NCBI GenBank assembly: GCA_031963445.1
Contig: JASSUH010000001.1
Location: 2,418,001-2,482,000 of the forward strand
From: JASSUD01 sp031963445
GTDB lineage: Bacteria; Pseudomonadota; Gammaproteobacteria; Burkholderiales; Burkholderiaceae
Direction: 5' to 3'
DNA length: 64,000 bases
Positions 45,529 to 54,773 of the stretch are shown here, piece by piece. The notes beneath the pieces were generated by a model that was given only the letters and a program-made list of their open reading frames with translations, did not search any database and was not told the DNA's origin. Both the position numbers and the translations under genes were made by a program. Position 1 is the stretch's first letter. Each line of letters starts with the position of its first letter.

Positions 45529-47897
45529 CCTTTCCAAGTTTCAATGACAGCATCTGGGTTAAGCGAAATCGACGTAATGCCTTCTTGCATCAACCACTGT
45601 GCGAAATCAGGATGGTCTGATGGGCCTTGTCCGCAGATACCGACGTATTTGTTTTGCTTTTTACATTCAGCAATAGCGCGGCTCAGCAAAAAGCGCACTG
45701 CAGGGTCGCGCTCGTCAAAATCTTGCGCCAACAAAGCCATGCCGGAATCTCGATCAAGACCTAAAGTCAATTGAGTCAGATCGTTAGAGCCAATCGAAAA
45801 ACCATCAAAATAGTTTAAGAACTCAGCAGCTAAGATGGCGTTTGAAGGCACCTCACACATCATGATCAAACGTAGACCGTTTTCGCCCCGCTTTAAGCCA
45901 AATTTGGCGAGCAACTGCACGATCTGATCAGCTTGTTTGAGCGTACGGACAAAAGGCACCATGACTTCGACATTGGTCAGCCCCATCTCTTCACGCACAC
46001 GCTTTAACGCGATACATTCCATCTCAAAAGCGTCGGCAAAATCATCAGCCAGGTAACGCGCAGCACCACGGAAACCGAGCATTGGGTTTTCTTCATCAGG
46101 CTCGTAGCGTGCACCGCCAATCAGCTTTTTATATTCATTGGATTTGAAGTCGGAGAGCCGAATAATGACTGGCTTAGGATAAAAAGCCGCAGCAATGGTC
46201 GCAATTCCCTCAGCCAATTTATCAATGTAAAACGCGCGTGGTGATGCATGAGCGCGCGTCACGCTTTCCACGGCTTTTTTCAGATCAGCGTCAATCTTCG
46301 GGTAATCAAGTAGCGCCCTAGGATGCACGCCAATATTGTTATTCACAATAAACTCTAAACGAGCTAATCCTACGCCAGCGTTTGGCAATTGACAAAAATC
46401 AAAGGCCAGCTGTGGATTGCCGACATTCATCATGACTTTAACGGGAATCGCGGGCAATTCACCACGCTCCACTTCACTCACTTCAGTTTCGAGCAGACCT
46501 TGATAAATCTTACCTTCATCTCCTTCAACGCATGAGACGGTAACTAATTCACCATTCTTAAGGTGCTCAGTCGCATCGCCACAACCTACGACCGCTGGCA
46601 CACCTAGCTCACGCGCAATAATGGCTGCGTGACAAGTACGTCCACCGCGGTTAGTGACAATTGCCGCAGCGCGCTTCATCACCGGTTCCCAATTAGGGTC
46701 GGTCATATCAGCGACCAACACATCGCCTGGCATGACCTGTTCCATCTCAGACAAGTCGCGCACAATGCGCACAGGGCCTGCCCCCACTTTTTGCCCAATC
46801 GCACGCCCTTTAGCCAACACAGGCGCAGTACCTTTGAGTTTAAAGCGTTTCTCAGCTTTATCGCGGGCCTGACTTTTTACTGTTTCAGGACGGGCTTGTA
46901 AGATATACAGCTTGCCATCTCGGCCATCCTTGCCCCACTCGATGTCCATCGGGCGCTGATAATGTTTTTCGATAATCAGCGCGTATTTCGCCAGGTCAAT
47001 TACATCTTGATCATTCAGCGAATAGCGGTTGCGCTCTTCAAGCGGCACTTCTAAGGTTTGCACGCGACTGTCGCCTACCTCCGAGAACTCCATCTTGATT
47101 AGCTTCGAACCAAGCGAGCGGCGAATAATCGGGTCTTTTCCAGCTGCGAGAGTTGGCTTAAACACATAAAATTCATCTGGGTTAACCGCACCCTGCACTA
47201 CTGTCTCACCCAAACCATAGCTTGAGGTAATGAGCACCACATCTCTAAAGCCAGATTCGGTATCCAGCGTAAACATCACCCCAGAAGCGGCCAGATCAGA
47301 ACGAACCATGCGCTGTACGCCAGCTGACAGAGCCACTTCCGCGTGCGTAAAGCCTTTATGCACCCTATATGAAATAGCTCGATCGTTATACAGCGACGCA
47401 AACACATGCTTAATTTGCTCAAGCACTGAGTCAATCCCGACCACATTCAAATAGCTTTCCTGTTGCCCAGCAAACGAAGCATCTGGCAAATCTTCGGCCG
47501 TAGCAGAAGAACGTACAGCAAATGACAATTCCGTAGGCGAAGCTTGTTGCAAGCGCTCGAATTGCTGCCGAATCTCAGTCACCAAGCGCGGCGGCAGCGG
47601 TGCATCAATAATCCATTGACGAATCTCAGCACCTGCTTCAGCGAGCGCCCTGACCTCATCAATATTCAAATTTTCCAAACGCTTAGCAATGCGTGCAGAC
47701 AAGTCGTTGTGCTGCAAAAAATCCCGAAACGCCAATGCGGTAGTCGCAAAACCACCAGGTACACTCACTCCTGCATCAGCCAACTGACTGATCATTTCGC
47801 CAAGCGATGCGTTCTTACCACCTACCGCGTCAATATCGGTCATCCGCAACTGTTCAAACGGCACAACATAAGCGGCATCGTGCGCTGTATTGCTCAT
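45510..47897 (-). CDS. ppsA: Phosphoenolpyruvate synthase
   Basis: Gluconeogenic enzyme: pyruvate plus ATP gives PEP, AMP and phosphate. 795 residues: N-terminal nucleotide-binding domain (AVGGKNASLGEM, RSSATAEDLPDASFAGQQES), swivelling domain with the phospho-histidine in GGRTCHAAIIARELG, and C-terminal PEP/pyruvate domain with EFLNYFDGFSIGSNDLTQLT and the active-site cysteine in GICGQGPSDHP. The regulator ppsR is divergently encoded. Confidence 0.98.
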   Translation of the reverse strand: MSNTAHDAAYVVPFEQLRMTDIDAVGGKNASLGEMISQLADAGVSVPGGFATTALAFRDFLQHNDLSARIAKRLENLNIDEVRALAEAGAEIRQWIIDAPLPPRLVTEIRQQFERLQQASPTELSFAVRSSATAEDLPDASFAGQQESYLNVVGIDSVLEQIKHVFASLYNDRAISYRVHKGFTHAEVALSAGVQRMVRSDLAASGVMFTLDTESGFRDVVLITSSYGLGETVVQGAVNPDEFYVFKPTLAAGKDPIIRRSLGSKLIKMEFSEVGDSRVQTLEVPLEERNRYSLNDQDVIDLAKYALIIEKHYQRPMDIEWGKDGRDGKLYILQARPETVKSQARDKAEKRFKLKGTAPVLAKGRAIGQKVGAGPVRIVRDLSEMEQVMPGDVLVADMTDPNWEPVMKRAAAIVTNRGGRTCHAAIIARELGVPAVVGCGDATEHLKNGELVTVSCVEGDEGKIYQGLLETEVSEVERGELPAIPVKVMMNVGNPQLAFDFCQLPNAGVGLARLEFIVNNNIGVHPRALLDYPKIDADLKKAVESVTRAHASPRAFYIDKLAEGIATIAAAFYPKPVIIRLSDFKSNEYKKLIGGARYEPDEENPMLGFRGAARYLADDFADAFEMECIALKRVREEMGLTNVEVMVPFVRTLKQADQIVQLLAKFGLKRGENGLRLIMMCEVPSNAILAAEFLNYFDGFSIGSNDLTQLTLGLDRDSGMALLAQDFDERDPAVRFLLSRAIAECKKQNKYVGICGQGPSDHPDFAQWLMQEGITSISLNPDAVIETWKGLAQPN

Positions 47898-48352
47898 ACA
47901 AACCTCTAGCTACAAAGAAATAGGACTTATGCGTAAACGCACTAATAAAATGCACTTGCGCATAAGCCCTACTAATCTATTCCAAGCAATCTTTTCACTC
48001 TCATTTTCTCCCTCATTTTTTCCATTAATCTCACAAAACTTATTATCAAAAGTGGCGCTAGCCTCTACTAATCGCAGCGGTATCGAGCACCATTTGAGCT
48101 AAAATTCCGAAAATCTGGTACAGGATATAACATGTTTATACCTAACGAAGGCAGAGATGATACCCGATCTCTGCTTAGACCCCTGCAAAAAATGTAAGAA
48201 CCTGCTTAGGGCTTTCTTGACGCCTTTCACCCCTTTGCCGTACTAGAAGACACTGACAGCAAAGGCGCAAGGCCGTCAAGAAAGCCCTAAGCAGGTTCTA
48301 CAAAGTGCTCTAATAGCCCAATTTAATTACCCTCTTCTATTTTTATACATCA
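47898..48352. other. Divergent ppsA-ppsR intergenic region with two palindromes
   Basis: 455 bases holding both promoters. A family C palindrome lies at 47921-47971 (TAGGACTTATGCG / CGCATAAGCCCTA). A family B long palindrome (B4) spans 48196-48300, with arms starting AGAACCTGCTTAGGGCTTTC and the altered centre TTGCCGTACTAGAAGACACT. No reliable promoter boxes could be assigned. Confidence 0.7.
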
Positions 48353-49168
48353 ATGCCACCTACCGTATTTATTGTCTCCGATGGAACTGGCATCACTGCC
48401 GAGACTTTTGCCAATTCAATTCTTTCGCAATTTGATTTGAAGTTCCCACTCATTCGCATGCCTTTTATCGATTCGCCTGAAAAAGCCTATGCTGCACTAG
48501 AAAGAATTAACCATGCGGCAACACTTAGCCCACAGCGTCCGATTATTTTTACCACCTTTGTGAATGGCGGCTCGAAGGAAATTATTAAGCACGCTAATGC
48601 ACTGGTACTGGATATGTTTCAAGCTTTTATCGAGCCGCTTGAAACAGAGCTAAAAATACCGTCTAGCCATACTATCGGGCGCGGCCATCAGATCGCTGAC
48701 ACTGAAGAGTATAAAGACCGCATTGAAGCGATTAATTTCTCGATGGCGCACGATGATGGCCAATCCAATCGCAATCTTGTAGCCGCCGATGTCATTCTGG
48801 TAGGCGTCTCGCGCAGTGGTAAAACACCGACTAGTCTTTATTTGGCCATGCAGTACGGCGTGAAAGCAGCCAACTACCCATTAATTCCAGAAGACTTTGA
48901 ACGCGGCAAGCTACCCACCGCATTAATCCCCCACAAAGCAAAACTTTTTGGCTTATCAATCACCGCAAAAAGATTAGCCGAAATTCGCAACGGACGGCGC
49001 CCCGGCAGTAAATATGCATCGCTAGAAAACTGCCGCCATGAAGTCAGTGAAGCTGAAAAAATCATGCGGCTTGAAGGCATCAAATGGCTGATGTCCACGC
49101 ATAAATCGATTGAAGAAATCGCGACGACTATCTTGCAAGAGATTAAGCTAGATAAGCATGGTTATTAA
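48353..49168 (+). CDS. ppsR: PEP synthase regulatory protein (kinase/pyrophosphorylase)
   Basis: Bifunctional DUF299 protein that inactivates PpsA by ADP-dependent phosphorylation and reactivates it by phosphate-dependent dephosphorylation. 271 residues. It begins MPPTVFIVSDGTGITAET and carries the P-loop GVSRSGKTPTSLYLA at about 152-166. Divergent from its target gene, as in many betaproteobacteria. Confidence 0.95.
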   Translation: MPPTVFIVSDGTGITAETFANSILSQFDLKFPLIRMPFIDSPEKAYAALERINHAATLSPQRPIIFTTFVNGGSKEIIKHANALVLDMFQAFIEPLETELKIPSSHTIGRGHQIADTEEYKDRIEAINFSMAHDDGQSNRNLVAADVILVGVSRSGKTPTSLYLAMQYGVKAANYPLIPEDFERGKLPTALIPHKAKLFGLSITAKRLAEIRNGRRPGSKYASLENCRHEVSEAEKIMRLEGIKWLMSTHKSIEEIATTILQEIKLDKHGY

Positions 49169-49279
49169 TCCATTCCACAAAAAATACACATAACTCAAAA
49201 ATTAATTAACAATAATTATATTTTTGAGCACGCTTTTTCTTTAAGAACCACCTTAAAACAAGCCATTCCCAATCATTCA

Positions 49280-49322
49280 AAAACAAAAAACCCAAAAATT
49301 AGAATAATCTCTAATTTTTGGG
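49280..49322 (-). terminator. Terminator of the leucine-rich-repeat gene
   Basis: Perfect 13-bp stem CCCAAAAATTAGA / TCTAATTTTTGGG (49291-49322) with a 6-base loop. On the minus strand it is followed by TTTTTTGTTTTTG, so it ends the transcript of the gene stopping at 49350. It may also stop ppsR transcripts. Confidence 0.85.
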
Positions 49323-49349
49323 AATATTTATTACAAGCCAACGCATTTA

Positions 49350-50483
49350 TTAAAGAATAAATTTAACAAGCTCGCCATTTTGATTTCTCACACCTCTTTT
49401 CGTAAGCCCATTTTTTTCGCCATCTTCTAAGGAATTTCCACTTACATCCAGAATCTTAATTGACGTTTTTCCTAATACGTTAACTATAATATCTACACTA
49501 GTTTTGGGAAATCGGTAATTTCTCAAAGTTAGAAACTGAAGATCATCTGCACCTTTTAATCTCTCTGCTAGCACTCTCAGCTCTGGGTCAGCAGCCATTC
49601 CCCGACGATCTGGATCATCTAAACGCAGCATAGAAATTTTCGTTGTGCTCAAGTAGTTGCTTATTATATCCATTGTTCTTGTAAGACAAGGAAAATCACA
49701 AGTTATATTCCCTGATAAATCAAGGTTAGCAATTGTTTTTCCTGATAAAACCTCTCCAAGCTCTACAAGAAACGAAGAATCATCAATCATCGGCATAGCT
49801 CTACGAAACGATAAATCAACCCAATTTATCTCTTTATTTTTTGCAAAAATTGCTTTTAAGCTATTTATAACTTCACTCTTATTAAAAGTATTAAAAAGCA
49901 CATGCGCTGCATTAATCCTTAAGCCGCCTATATTTTCTTGCTCAGCAATAGTGCGCAATGCAATTTTACAATTTCTAGAATAATTTTCATTTTGATAATT
50001 TGCAGCATTAAAATAAAATCCAACATTCCGAAAAGAATTTAATGTCGCTTTAATTTCAGAGGCAACCTCTTCTTCTGTTAAATCAGAGTTATTAACAATG
50101 CCATCAATTTTTTCTTGGCATTGCTGCATTTCTTTATCAACCTCAGGCGGCAATGGAGAGGGAATAATATCGCCTCTTATAGAAGGAGCTACCACCTCTG
50201 GGGTTAAGGTTACTTCCGATGCATTTATATAATTATTTGAGCGCATCGGTAATTTGCTCTCATCAAATTCAACCACTTTTGATGCTGATTTAGGAAAGCA
50301 TGCTAAAAGGCAAGGCATAAAAGGGGTTTTTAATGTACTCCAAAAATTCGCTGGAATTTCTTGAGATACTTCTACTAAACTCTTCTCGCTCCCTCCTTCA
50401 AACGTACTAGATGAATCATGCTTAATGAATGAGATAGGGCTAGGTATACGTGAAGGAGCTTGTGAAACTGACTGAATTATCAT
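49350..50483 (-). CDS. Leucine-rich-repeat-like protein, possible effector
   Basis: 377 residues. The N-terminus is Ser/Pro-rich (SVSQAPSRIPSPISF), followed by a Cys-containing hydrophobic patch (FMPCLLACFP) and a helical region. From about residue 200 there are irregular leucine-rich repeats of the long, ribonuclease-inhibitor style: INWVDLSFRRA, IANLDLSGN, ISMLRLDD, LQFLTLRNYRF and IKILDVSGN, spaced about 28-35 residues. Such repeats bind proteins and are common in effectors of host-associated bacteria. There is no signal peptide or enzymatic domain. It stands alone with its own terminator, and codon use is AT-rich. Identity as an LRR protein is fairly sure; effector role is inferred. Confidence 0.72.
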   Translation of the reverse strand: MIIQSVSQAPSRIPSPISFIKHDSSSTFEGGSEKSLVEVSQEIPANFWSTLKTPFMPCLLACFPKSASKVVEFDESKLPMRSNNYINASEVTLTPEVVAPSIRGDIIPSPLPPEVDKEMQQCQEKIDGIVNNSDLTEEEVASEIKATLNSFRNVGFYFNAANYQNENYSRNCKIALRTIAEQENIGGLRINAAHVLFNTFNKSEVINSLKAIFAKNKEINWVDLSFRRAMPMIDDSSFLVELGEVLSGKTIANLDLSGNITCDFPCLTRTMDIISNYLSTTKISMLRLDDPDRRGMAADPELRVLAERLKGADDLQFLTLRNYRFPKTSVDIIVNVLGKTSIKILDVSGNSLEDGEKNGLTKRGVRNQNGELVKFIL

Positions 50484-50952
50484 GGCAAATACCTCATAGC
50501 TTTGAGTTAAATAGAAGTAATAAAGATCTGCTTATTTTTCAAATACATCCAAACATTTCGGATAGGAATTAAGAAAATCTGTATAAACCACAGATTATTT
50601 TAGATGAGCTGAAAAATAGCCCGTACCATGACTAAGCGTGCCAATTTCGAGTAACAAGCCAGGCTATTTATTAAAAGGAATAAAAGCATATTTTATGCCT
50701 GGCGGCCCTAAGACCTATTGTTTTTGTGAATTGATTTAGAAGGAAAAAATAGATAAAGCGTTATAGCAGAGATTTAATAACCGGTATTTTTTAGCAGCAT
50801 AGTTTAAAGAAAGTTCAAGCACCTACAACTTGCTCGGAAGATTAAATCACTAAACGAGGGGGACAAAAAAAGGTAGCTGAGCTTCACATTAAGCAACGAT
50901 ATAAATTCTCATCACCGATTTCTTAACACCGTCGTTCTTCCAGAGCATTTTT
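50484..50952. other. Intergenic region between rnhB and the LRR gene
   Basis: 469 bases, AT-rich, presumably with the LRR gene promoter. A 7-bp inverted repeat GCCAGGC/GCCTGGC (50658-50664 and 50697-50703) is the only structure seen. No gene is visible. Confidence 0.4.
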
Positions 50953-51531
50953 TTAAGCAACTTGCATACTTTTTCTAACTGGCGCAAACGAGCGACGATG
51001 GTGTTCGCACGGTCCATGTTCTTTTAGAGCAGTGAGGTGTTGAGGAGTGCCGTAGCCCATATGCTGGTTAAAGCCATATTCCGGGTGTGCTAGATGCAAT
51101 TGAGTCAGCATCCGATCGCGTGTCACTTTGGCAAGGATTGAGGCCGCTGAAATCGAGTCGACGCAAGCGTCACCACCAATAATCGCAACCGCAGGCAGAT
51201 CTAGCTTTGGACAGCGATTACCATCGATTTTTACCAGCGTAGGGGTGGCTGATAAGCCAACGACTGCACGCTGCATCGCGAGCATGGTCGCTTGCAAAAT
51301 ATTGAGCGTATCGATTTCTTCAACTGATGCAGAAGCGATATGGAAGGCAAGCGAGCGCTCACAAATCAAGGCAAAAAGCGCTTCACGCTTTGCCGCAGAT
51401 AATTTTTTTGAGTCAGCTAAACCGACAATTGGCCGTTGCGCATCAAGAATCACCGCGGCAGCTACCACAGGCCCAGCGAGCGGCCCTCTTCCAGCCTCAT
51501 CAACGCCACAAATTAGTTCAACATTTTGCAT
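50953..51531 (-). CDS. rnhB: Ribonuclease HII
   Basis: Endonuclease removing RNA from RNA-DNA hybrids and misincorporated ribonucleotides. 192 residues. The catalytic start CGVDEAGRGPLAGPVV supplies D11 and E12, and later acidic residues lie in VKIDGNRCP and ISAASILAKVTRD. It begins 2 bases after lpxB in the conserved lpxB-rnhB order. Confidence 0.96.
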   Translation of the reverse strand: MQNVELICGVDEAGRGPLAGPVVAAAVILDAQRPIVGLADSKKLSAAKREALFALICERSLAFHIASASVEEIDTLNILQATMLAMQRAVVGLSATPTLVKIDGNRCPKLDLPAVAIIGGDACVDSISAASILAKVTRDRMLTQLHLAHPEYGFNQHMGYGTPQHLTALKEHGPCEHHRRSFAPVRKSMQVA

Positions 51532-51533
51532 CG

Positions 51534-52697
51534 TTACACACTTCTCGCTGTGATTAATTCAGCAATTGCCTGCGCCGCGCTTTCAGCCGCATTCTGTTTT
51601 AAGGTTAAATGCATCTCAGTGAAAAGCTCAGTCAGTAAGCGTTGATTCGCTGCATCGTTTAACTGATTAAGCATCGCATCAGCCAGTGCGTCTGGTGTGG
51701 CTGCATTTTGTAATAGCTCGGGCACGACAAAGCGCCCAGCCAAAATATTAGGCAAGCCGACATACGGCAGATAACCTTGGCGCCGCATAATCTGAGCCGT
51801 AAGCCAAGGCACCTTATACGAGATAACCATAGGCTTTTTATACATCGCGGCCTCAAGCGTGGCAGTGCCACTTGCTACTAACACCGCATCAGCCGCCTCT
51901 AACGCTAGATGAGAAGCACCATCCGTAAGCGTTAAAGCAAGCTGCGGATAAGCTTCAATTAATGGTTGCAACTGTAGGCGTGCAGCAGGCGTTGCCACGG
52001 GCAGCACAAAGCGCAATGCTGGTTCGCGCTGCTGCATTAAGGCCATCGCTGCAAAAAAAGGTGGAGCAATCCATTTAATTTCGGCAGCCCGGCTGCCCGG
52101 CAATATGGCGACCAGCATCCCCGTTTGCGCCAAACCAAGCTGCTGGCGTGCCGCGTTGGGATCAGGCACTAATGGAATTTTATCGGCCAAAGGATGCCCA
52201 ACATAACGAGCAGCAATGCCAGCGCGCGCATATATCTCGGTTTCAAATGGAAAAACACACAGCATCAAATCAACTGCGCGCTCGATTTTTTTAATCCGCT
52301 TAGCGCGCCAAGCCCAGATCGATGGGCTCACGAAATGCACGGTAGGTATCTTTGCACGGCGCAGCGTCTCTTCTAGCCCCAAATTAAAGTCAGGCGCATC
52401 AATCCCAATAAAAGCCGTGGGAGGCGCTGCCAACAAAGATCGCTTTAAGGCCTGACGAATACGCAAAATTTCAGGAATATTACGCAGCGCTTCGACATAG
52501 CCACGCACAGCTAATTTTTCTGCGGGCCAACGCACATCGAAACCAGCGGCGGCCATCTGTGGACCACCAATTCCAAAATAGGAACTAGCCGCGGGTAATT
52601 GGGACGTCAAAGAGGTGAGCAACTGTGCCGCTAGCAAATCGCCAGAGGTCTCACCTGCCACCATGGCTAAATTAAACGGAGCTGCAGAAGTGTGCAC
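51534..52697 (-). CDS. lpxB: Lipid-A-disaccharide synthase
   Basis: GT19 glycosyltransferase joining UDP-diacylglucosamine and lipid X to form the lipid A disaccharide, on the inner face of the inner membrane. 387 residues, with AGETSGDLLAAQLL near the N-terminus, FVSPSIWAWRAKR, LPGSRAAEI and VASGTATLEAA. Downstream of lpxA but separated from it by a family B element. Confidence 0.96.
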   Translation of the reverse strand: MHTSAAPFNLAMVAGETSGDLLAAQLLTSLTSQLPAASSYFGIGGPQMAAAGFDVRWPAEKLAVRGYVEALRNIPEILRIRQALKRSLLAAPPTAFIGIDAPDFNLGLEETLRRAKIPTVHFVSPSIWAWRAKRIKKIERAVDLMLCVFPFETEIYARAGIAARYVGHPLADKIPLVPDPNAARQQLGLAQTGMLVAILPGSRAAEIKWIAPPFFAAMALMQQREPALRFVLPVATPAARLQLQPLIEAYPQLALTLTDGASHLALEAADAVLVASGTATLEAAMYKKPMVISYKVPWLTAQIMRRQGYLPYVGLPNILAGRFVVPELLQNAATPDALADAMLNQLNDAANQRLLTELFTEMHLTLKQNAAESAAQAIAELITARSV

Positions 52698-52781
52698 GTT
52701 GAATATATTGAGAGTGGATTAAGGAAACGTTGAGTAAGCGCCATTAAGGCCGCCTCAAAGAGACTTTGAACAGGTGCTGAA

Positions 52782-52882
52782 AACTTGTTTAGGCCCTGCC
52801 TAGCGGTATTGCCGCTCGCAGCCAACATTGGATTGCACTGGCAGCAAAGGCGCGCTTTGCCAGAAAGCCCTTAAACAGGTTA
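52782..52882. repeat. Family B palindrome (B6) between lpxA and lpxB
   Basis: Tips AACTTGTTTAGGCCCTGCC and its approximate complement, with a diverged centre (TTGCACTGGCAGCAAAGGCG). The right tip contains the lpxA stop codon (52880-52882). Confidence 0.75.
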
Positions 52883-53668
52883 ACGAATAATCCCTCGTTT
52901 TGCTGCTCGCAGAAACTCAGTAAAGGCTTGCAAATGAATAGATGCTGCAACATTCTGTTCAGCCAATTCAGCCAATTTGGTAATGGCTTGCTCGAAGGAA
53001 AGGCCTGCTTTGTATAACAAGCGGTAGGCAGATTGCAAAGCGGTAATCGCATCTGGCTCAAAACCACGGCGACGTAATCCTTCTGTATTAATACCGTAAG
53101 GTTTTGCTTTCTCACCTGCGGCAATCACAAAAGGAGGCAGATCTTGTACCAATGCCGAGGCTCCCCCTAGCATCGCATGTGCGCCAACTCTCACGCCTTG
53201 GTGTACGCCTGACATACCCCCTAGGATGGCCCAGTCACCCACTTGTACATGCCCGGCAATCTGCGCATTACTAGAAAAAATGGTGTGGTTCCCGATAACG
53301 CAATCATGAGCAATATGCACATAGCCCATAATCCAATTGTCATCGCCAATCTGCGTGATACCTTTATCTTGCGCTGTGCCAGTATGGATCGCCGTGAACT
53401 CACGAATCGTATTGCGCGCACCAATGATTAGGCGGGTTGGCTCACCCTTATACTTCATATCCTGAGGGGCACCACCAAGCGCTGCAAAATTGCCGATGCG
53501 ATTGTCCTGGCCAATCTCGGTGCAGCCTTCGATCACTGTGTGCGAACCGATCTTCGTGCCAGCCGCAATCCTGACTTGCGCTCCGATTACCGTATATGGG
53601 CCTATTTCGACTGTCTCGTCTATTTGCGCGCCGCGCTCGATCACAGCAGTTGGATGAATAAGAGTCAT
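52880..53668 (-). CDS. lpxA: UDP-N-acetylglucosamine acyltransferase
   Basis: First step of lipid A synthesis, adding a 3-hydroxyacyl chain from ACP to UDP-GlcNAc. 262 residues: left-handed beta-helix of hexapeptide repeats (IHPTAVIERGAQI onward), the catalytic His region IHTGTAQD / HIAHDCVIGNH, and a C-terminal helical domain. The end IRGIIR-type tail runs into an element that provides the stop codon. Confidence 0.97.
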   Translation of the reverse strand: MTLIHPTAVIERGAQIDETVEIGPYTVIGAQVRIAAGTKIGSHTVIEGCTEIGQDNRIGNFAALGGAPQDMKYKGEPTRLIIGARNTIREFTAIHTGTAQDKGITQIGDDNWIMGYVHIAHDCVIGNHTIFSSNAQIAGHVQVGDWAILGGMSGVHQGVRVGAHAMLGGASALVQDLPPFVIAAGEKAKPYGINTEGLRRRGFEPDAITALQSAYRLLYKAGLSFEQAITKLAELAEQNVAASIHLQAFTEFLRAAKRGIIR

Positions 53669-54055
53669 GCTGATCTTTTTAGTTTGTTAGAGCTTGTTCA
53701 GGATCTCTAAGCAGAAGGTTTTGGGAGGTGCCTGGTAGGCATGTTGGGGTTCCTTCGTCACCTCCACAACCTACGAATAGCAACCAAAAATCGTAGGTTG
53801 GGGTGACGAAGGAACCCCAACAGGTAAACCAACAGCCTCTATCAGAGTCTTGTGAAAAACCTGCTATAGGCTCTTAGAAATTACATCAAAAATATATGTT
53901 ATCTAAACAGCTACTGTTCGAGCTTAAGTAGTGCTCGAAAGCTTCATATATTACCTATATGTTCCACTTTCTGCGCCTACCCAGCCTTTTAAATAACTCT
54001 TTTTTAATAAATTTGAGAATAGGCCCTTAAAAAGCAGCGCGCCCAAATCAATAGC
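53669..54055. other. Gap between fabZ and lpxA with a family A element (A11)
   Basis: 387 bases where these genes are usually adjacent. The family A copy spans about 53687-53876, with core 53743-53821 and one arm interrupted by extra bases (CACCTCCACAACC). Beyond it only AT-rich sequence is seen. No gene. Confidence 0.8.
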
Positions 54056-54523
54056 TTACTTATTCATTTCTGCGGTCTGCTTAGCTGTGCACATCAATTC
54101 AGCTTGCGCCACTACGGCACCGTCTACTTCAGCGCACGCATTAAATTTCCAGATACCGCGTAAATAGCGCTCTAAGGTTACGTTTAAGATAAGTTGATCA
54201 CCTGGCTCAACGGGGCGTTTAAAGCGAGCTTTATCAATTCCTGCGAAATAATAAAGGACTGAGCCTGGCTCATGGTCAGCTTCGGCAAAAGTCAGAAGCG
54301 CGGCTGCCTGAGCCAATGCTTCTAAGATCAGAACGCCAGGCATAACCGGTCGCTGCGGGAAGTGACCCACGAAATAAGGCTCATTAATTGAGACATTTTT
54401 CAACGCTTTAATGCGTTTACGCGGCTCAAGCTCCAGCACCCGATCTACCAGCAAGATAGGATAACGATGCGGTAACTGCGACAAAATCTTATGGATATCT
54501 AGATTAATTGGAGATGAATTCAT
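54056..54523 (-). CDS. fabZ: 3-hydroxyacyl-ACP dehydratase FabZ
   Basis: Dehydratase of fatty acid elongation. 155 residues from the ATG at 54523, which follows GAGAGAC; a start 5 codons upstream is less typical. The hot-dog fold has catalytic H54 in GHFPQRPVMPG and E68 in LILEALAQAA. It sits between lpxD and lpxA, competing with LpxA for hydroxyacyl-ACP. Confidence 0.97.
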   Translation of the reverse strand: MNSSPINLDIHKILSQLPHRYPILLVDRVLELEPRKRIKALKNVSINEPYFVGHFPQRPVMPGVLILEALAQAAALLTFAEADHEPGSVLYYFAGIDKARFKRPVEPGDQLILNVTLERYLRGIWKFNACAEVDGAVVAQAELMCTAKQTAEMNK

Positions 54524-54573
54524 TGTCTCTCTCAACAAAGCTTGGTTAAGGTATTTCGTTCTATCAATATTCT

Positions 54574-54653
54574 TATAGGTTGGGGTGACTCATTTAATTA
54601 AATACGGAACCCCAACACAACCCACTTTTGAAAATTCCGAACAGACTCTAAGA
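54574..54653. repeat. Family A half-element (A12) between lpxD and fabZ
   Basis: One core unit of the TTTAATTAAATACGG variant (54578-54616), then the ACACAACCCACTTTTGAAAA arm and tip GAACAGACTCTA. Upstream half missing. Confidence 0.75.
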
Positions 54654-54773
54654 AAAATCTGCCTACAAAAAAATAACAGCATTATGCCTCGCGGTTGATA
54701 CTACCGTACTAACCGCAAGGCATTTACAACTTAAATAAGGATCTATCTACAAATCCTGAGAATTTTCTCTGAA

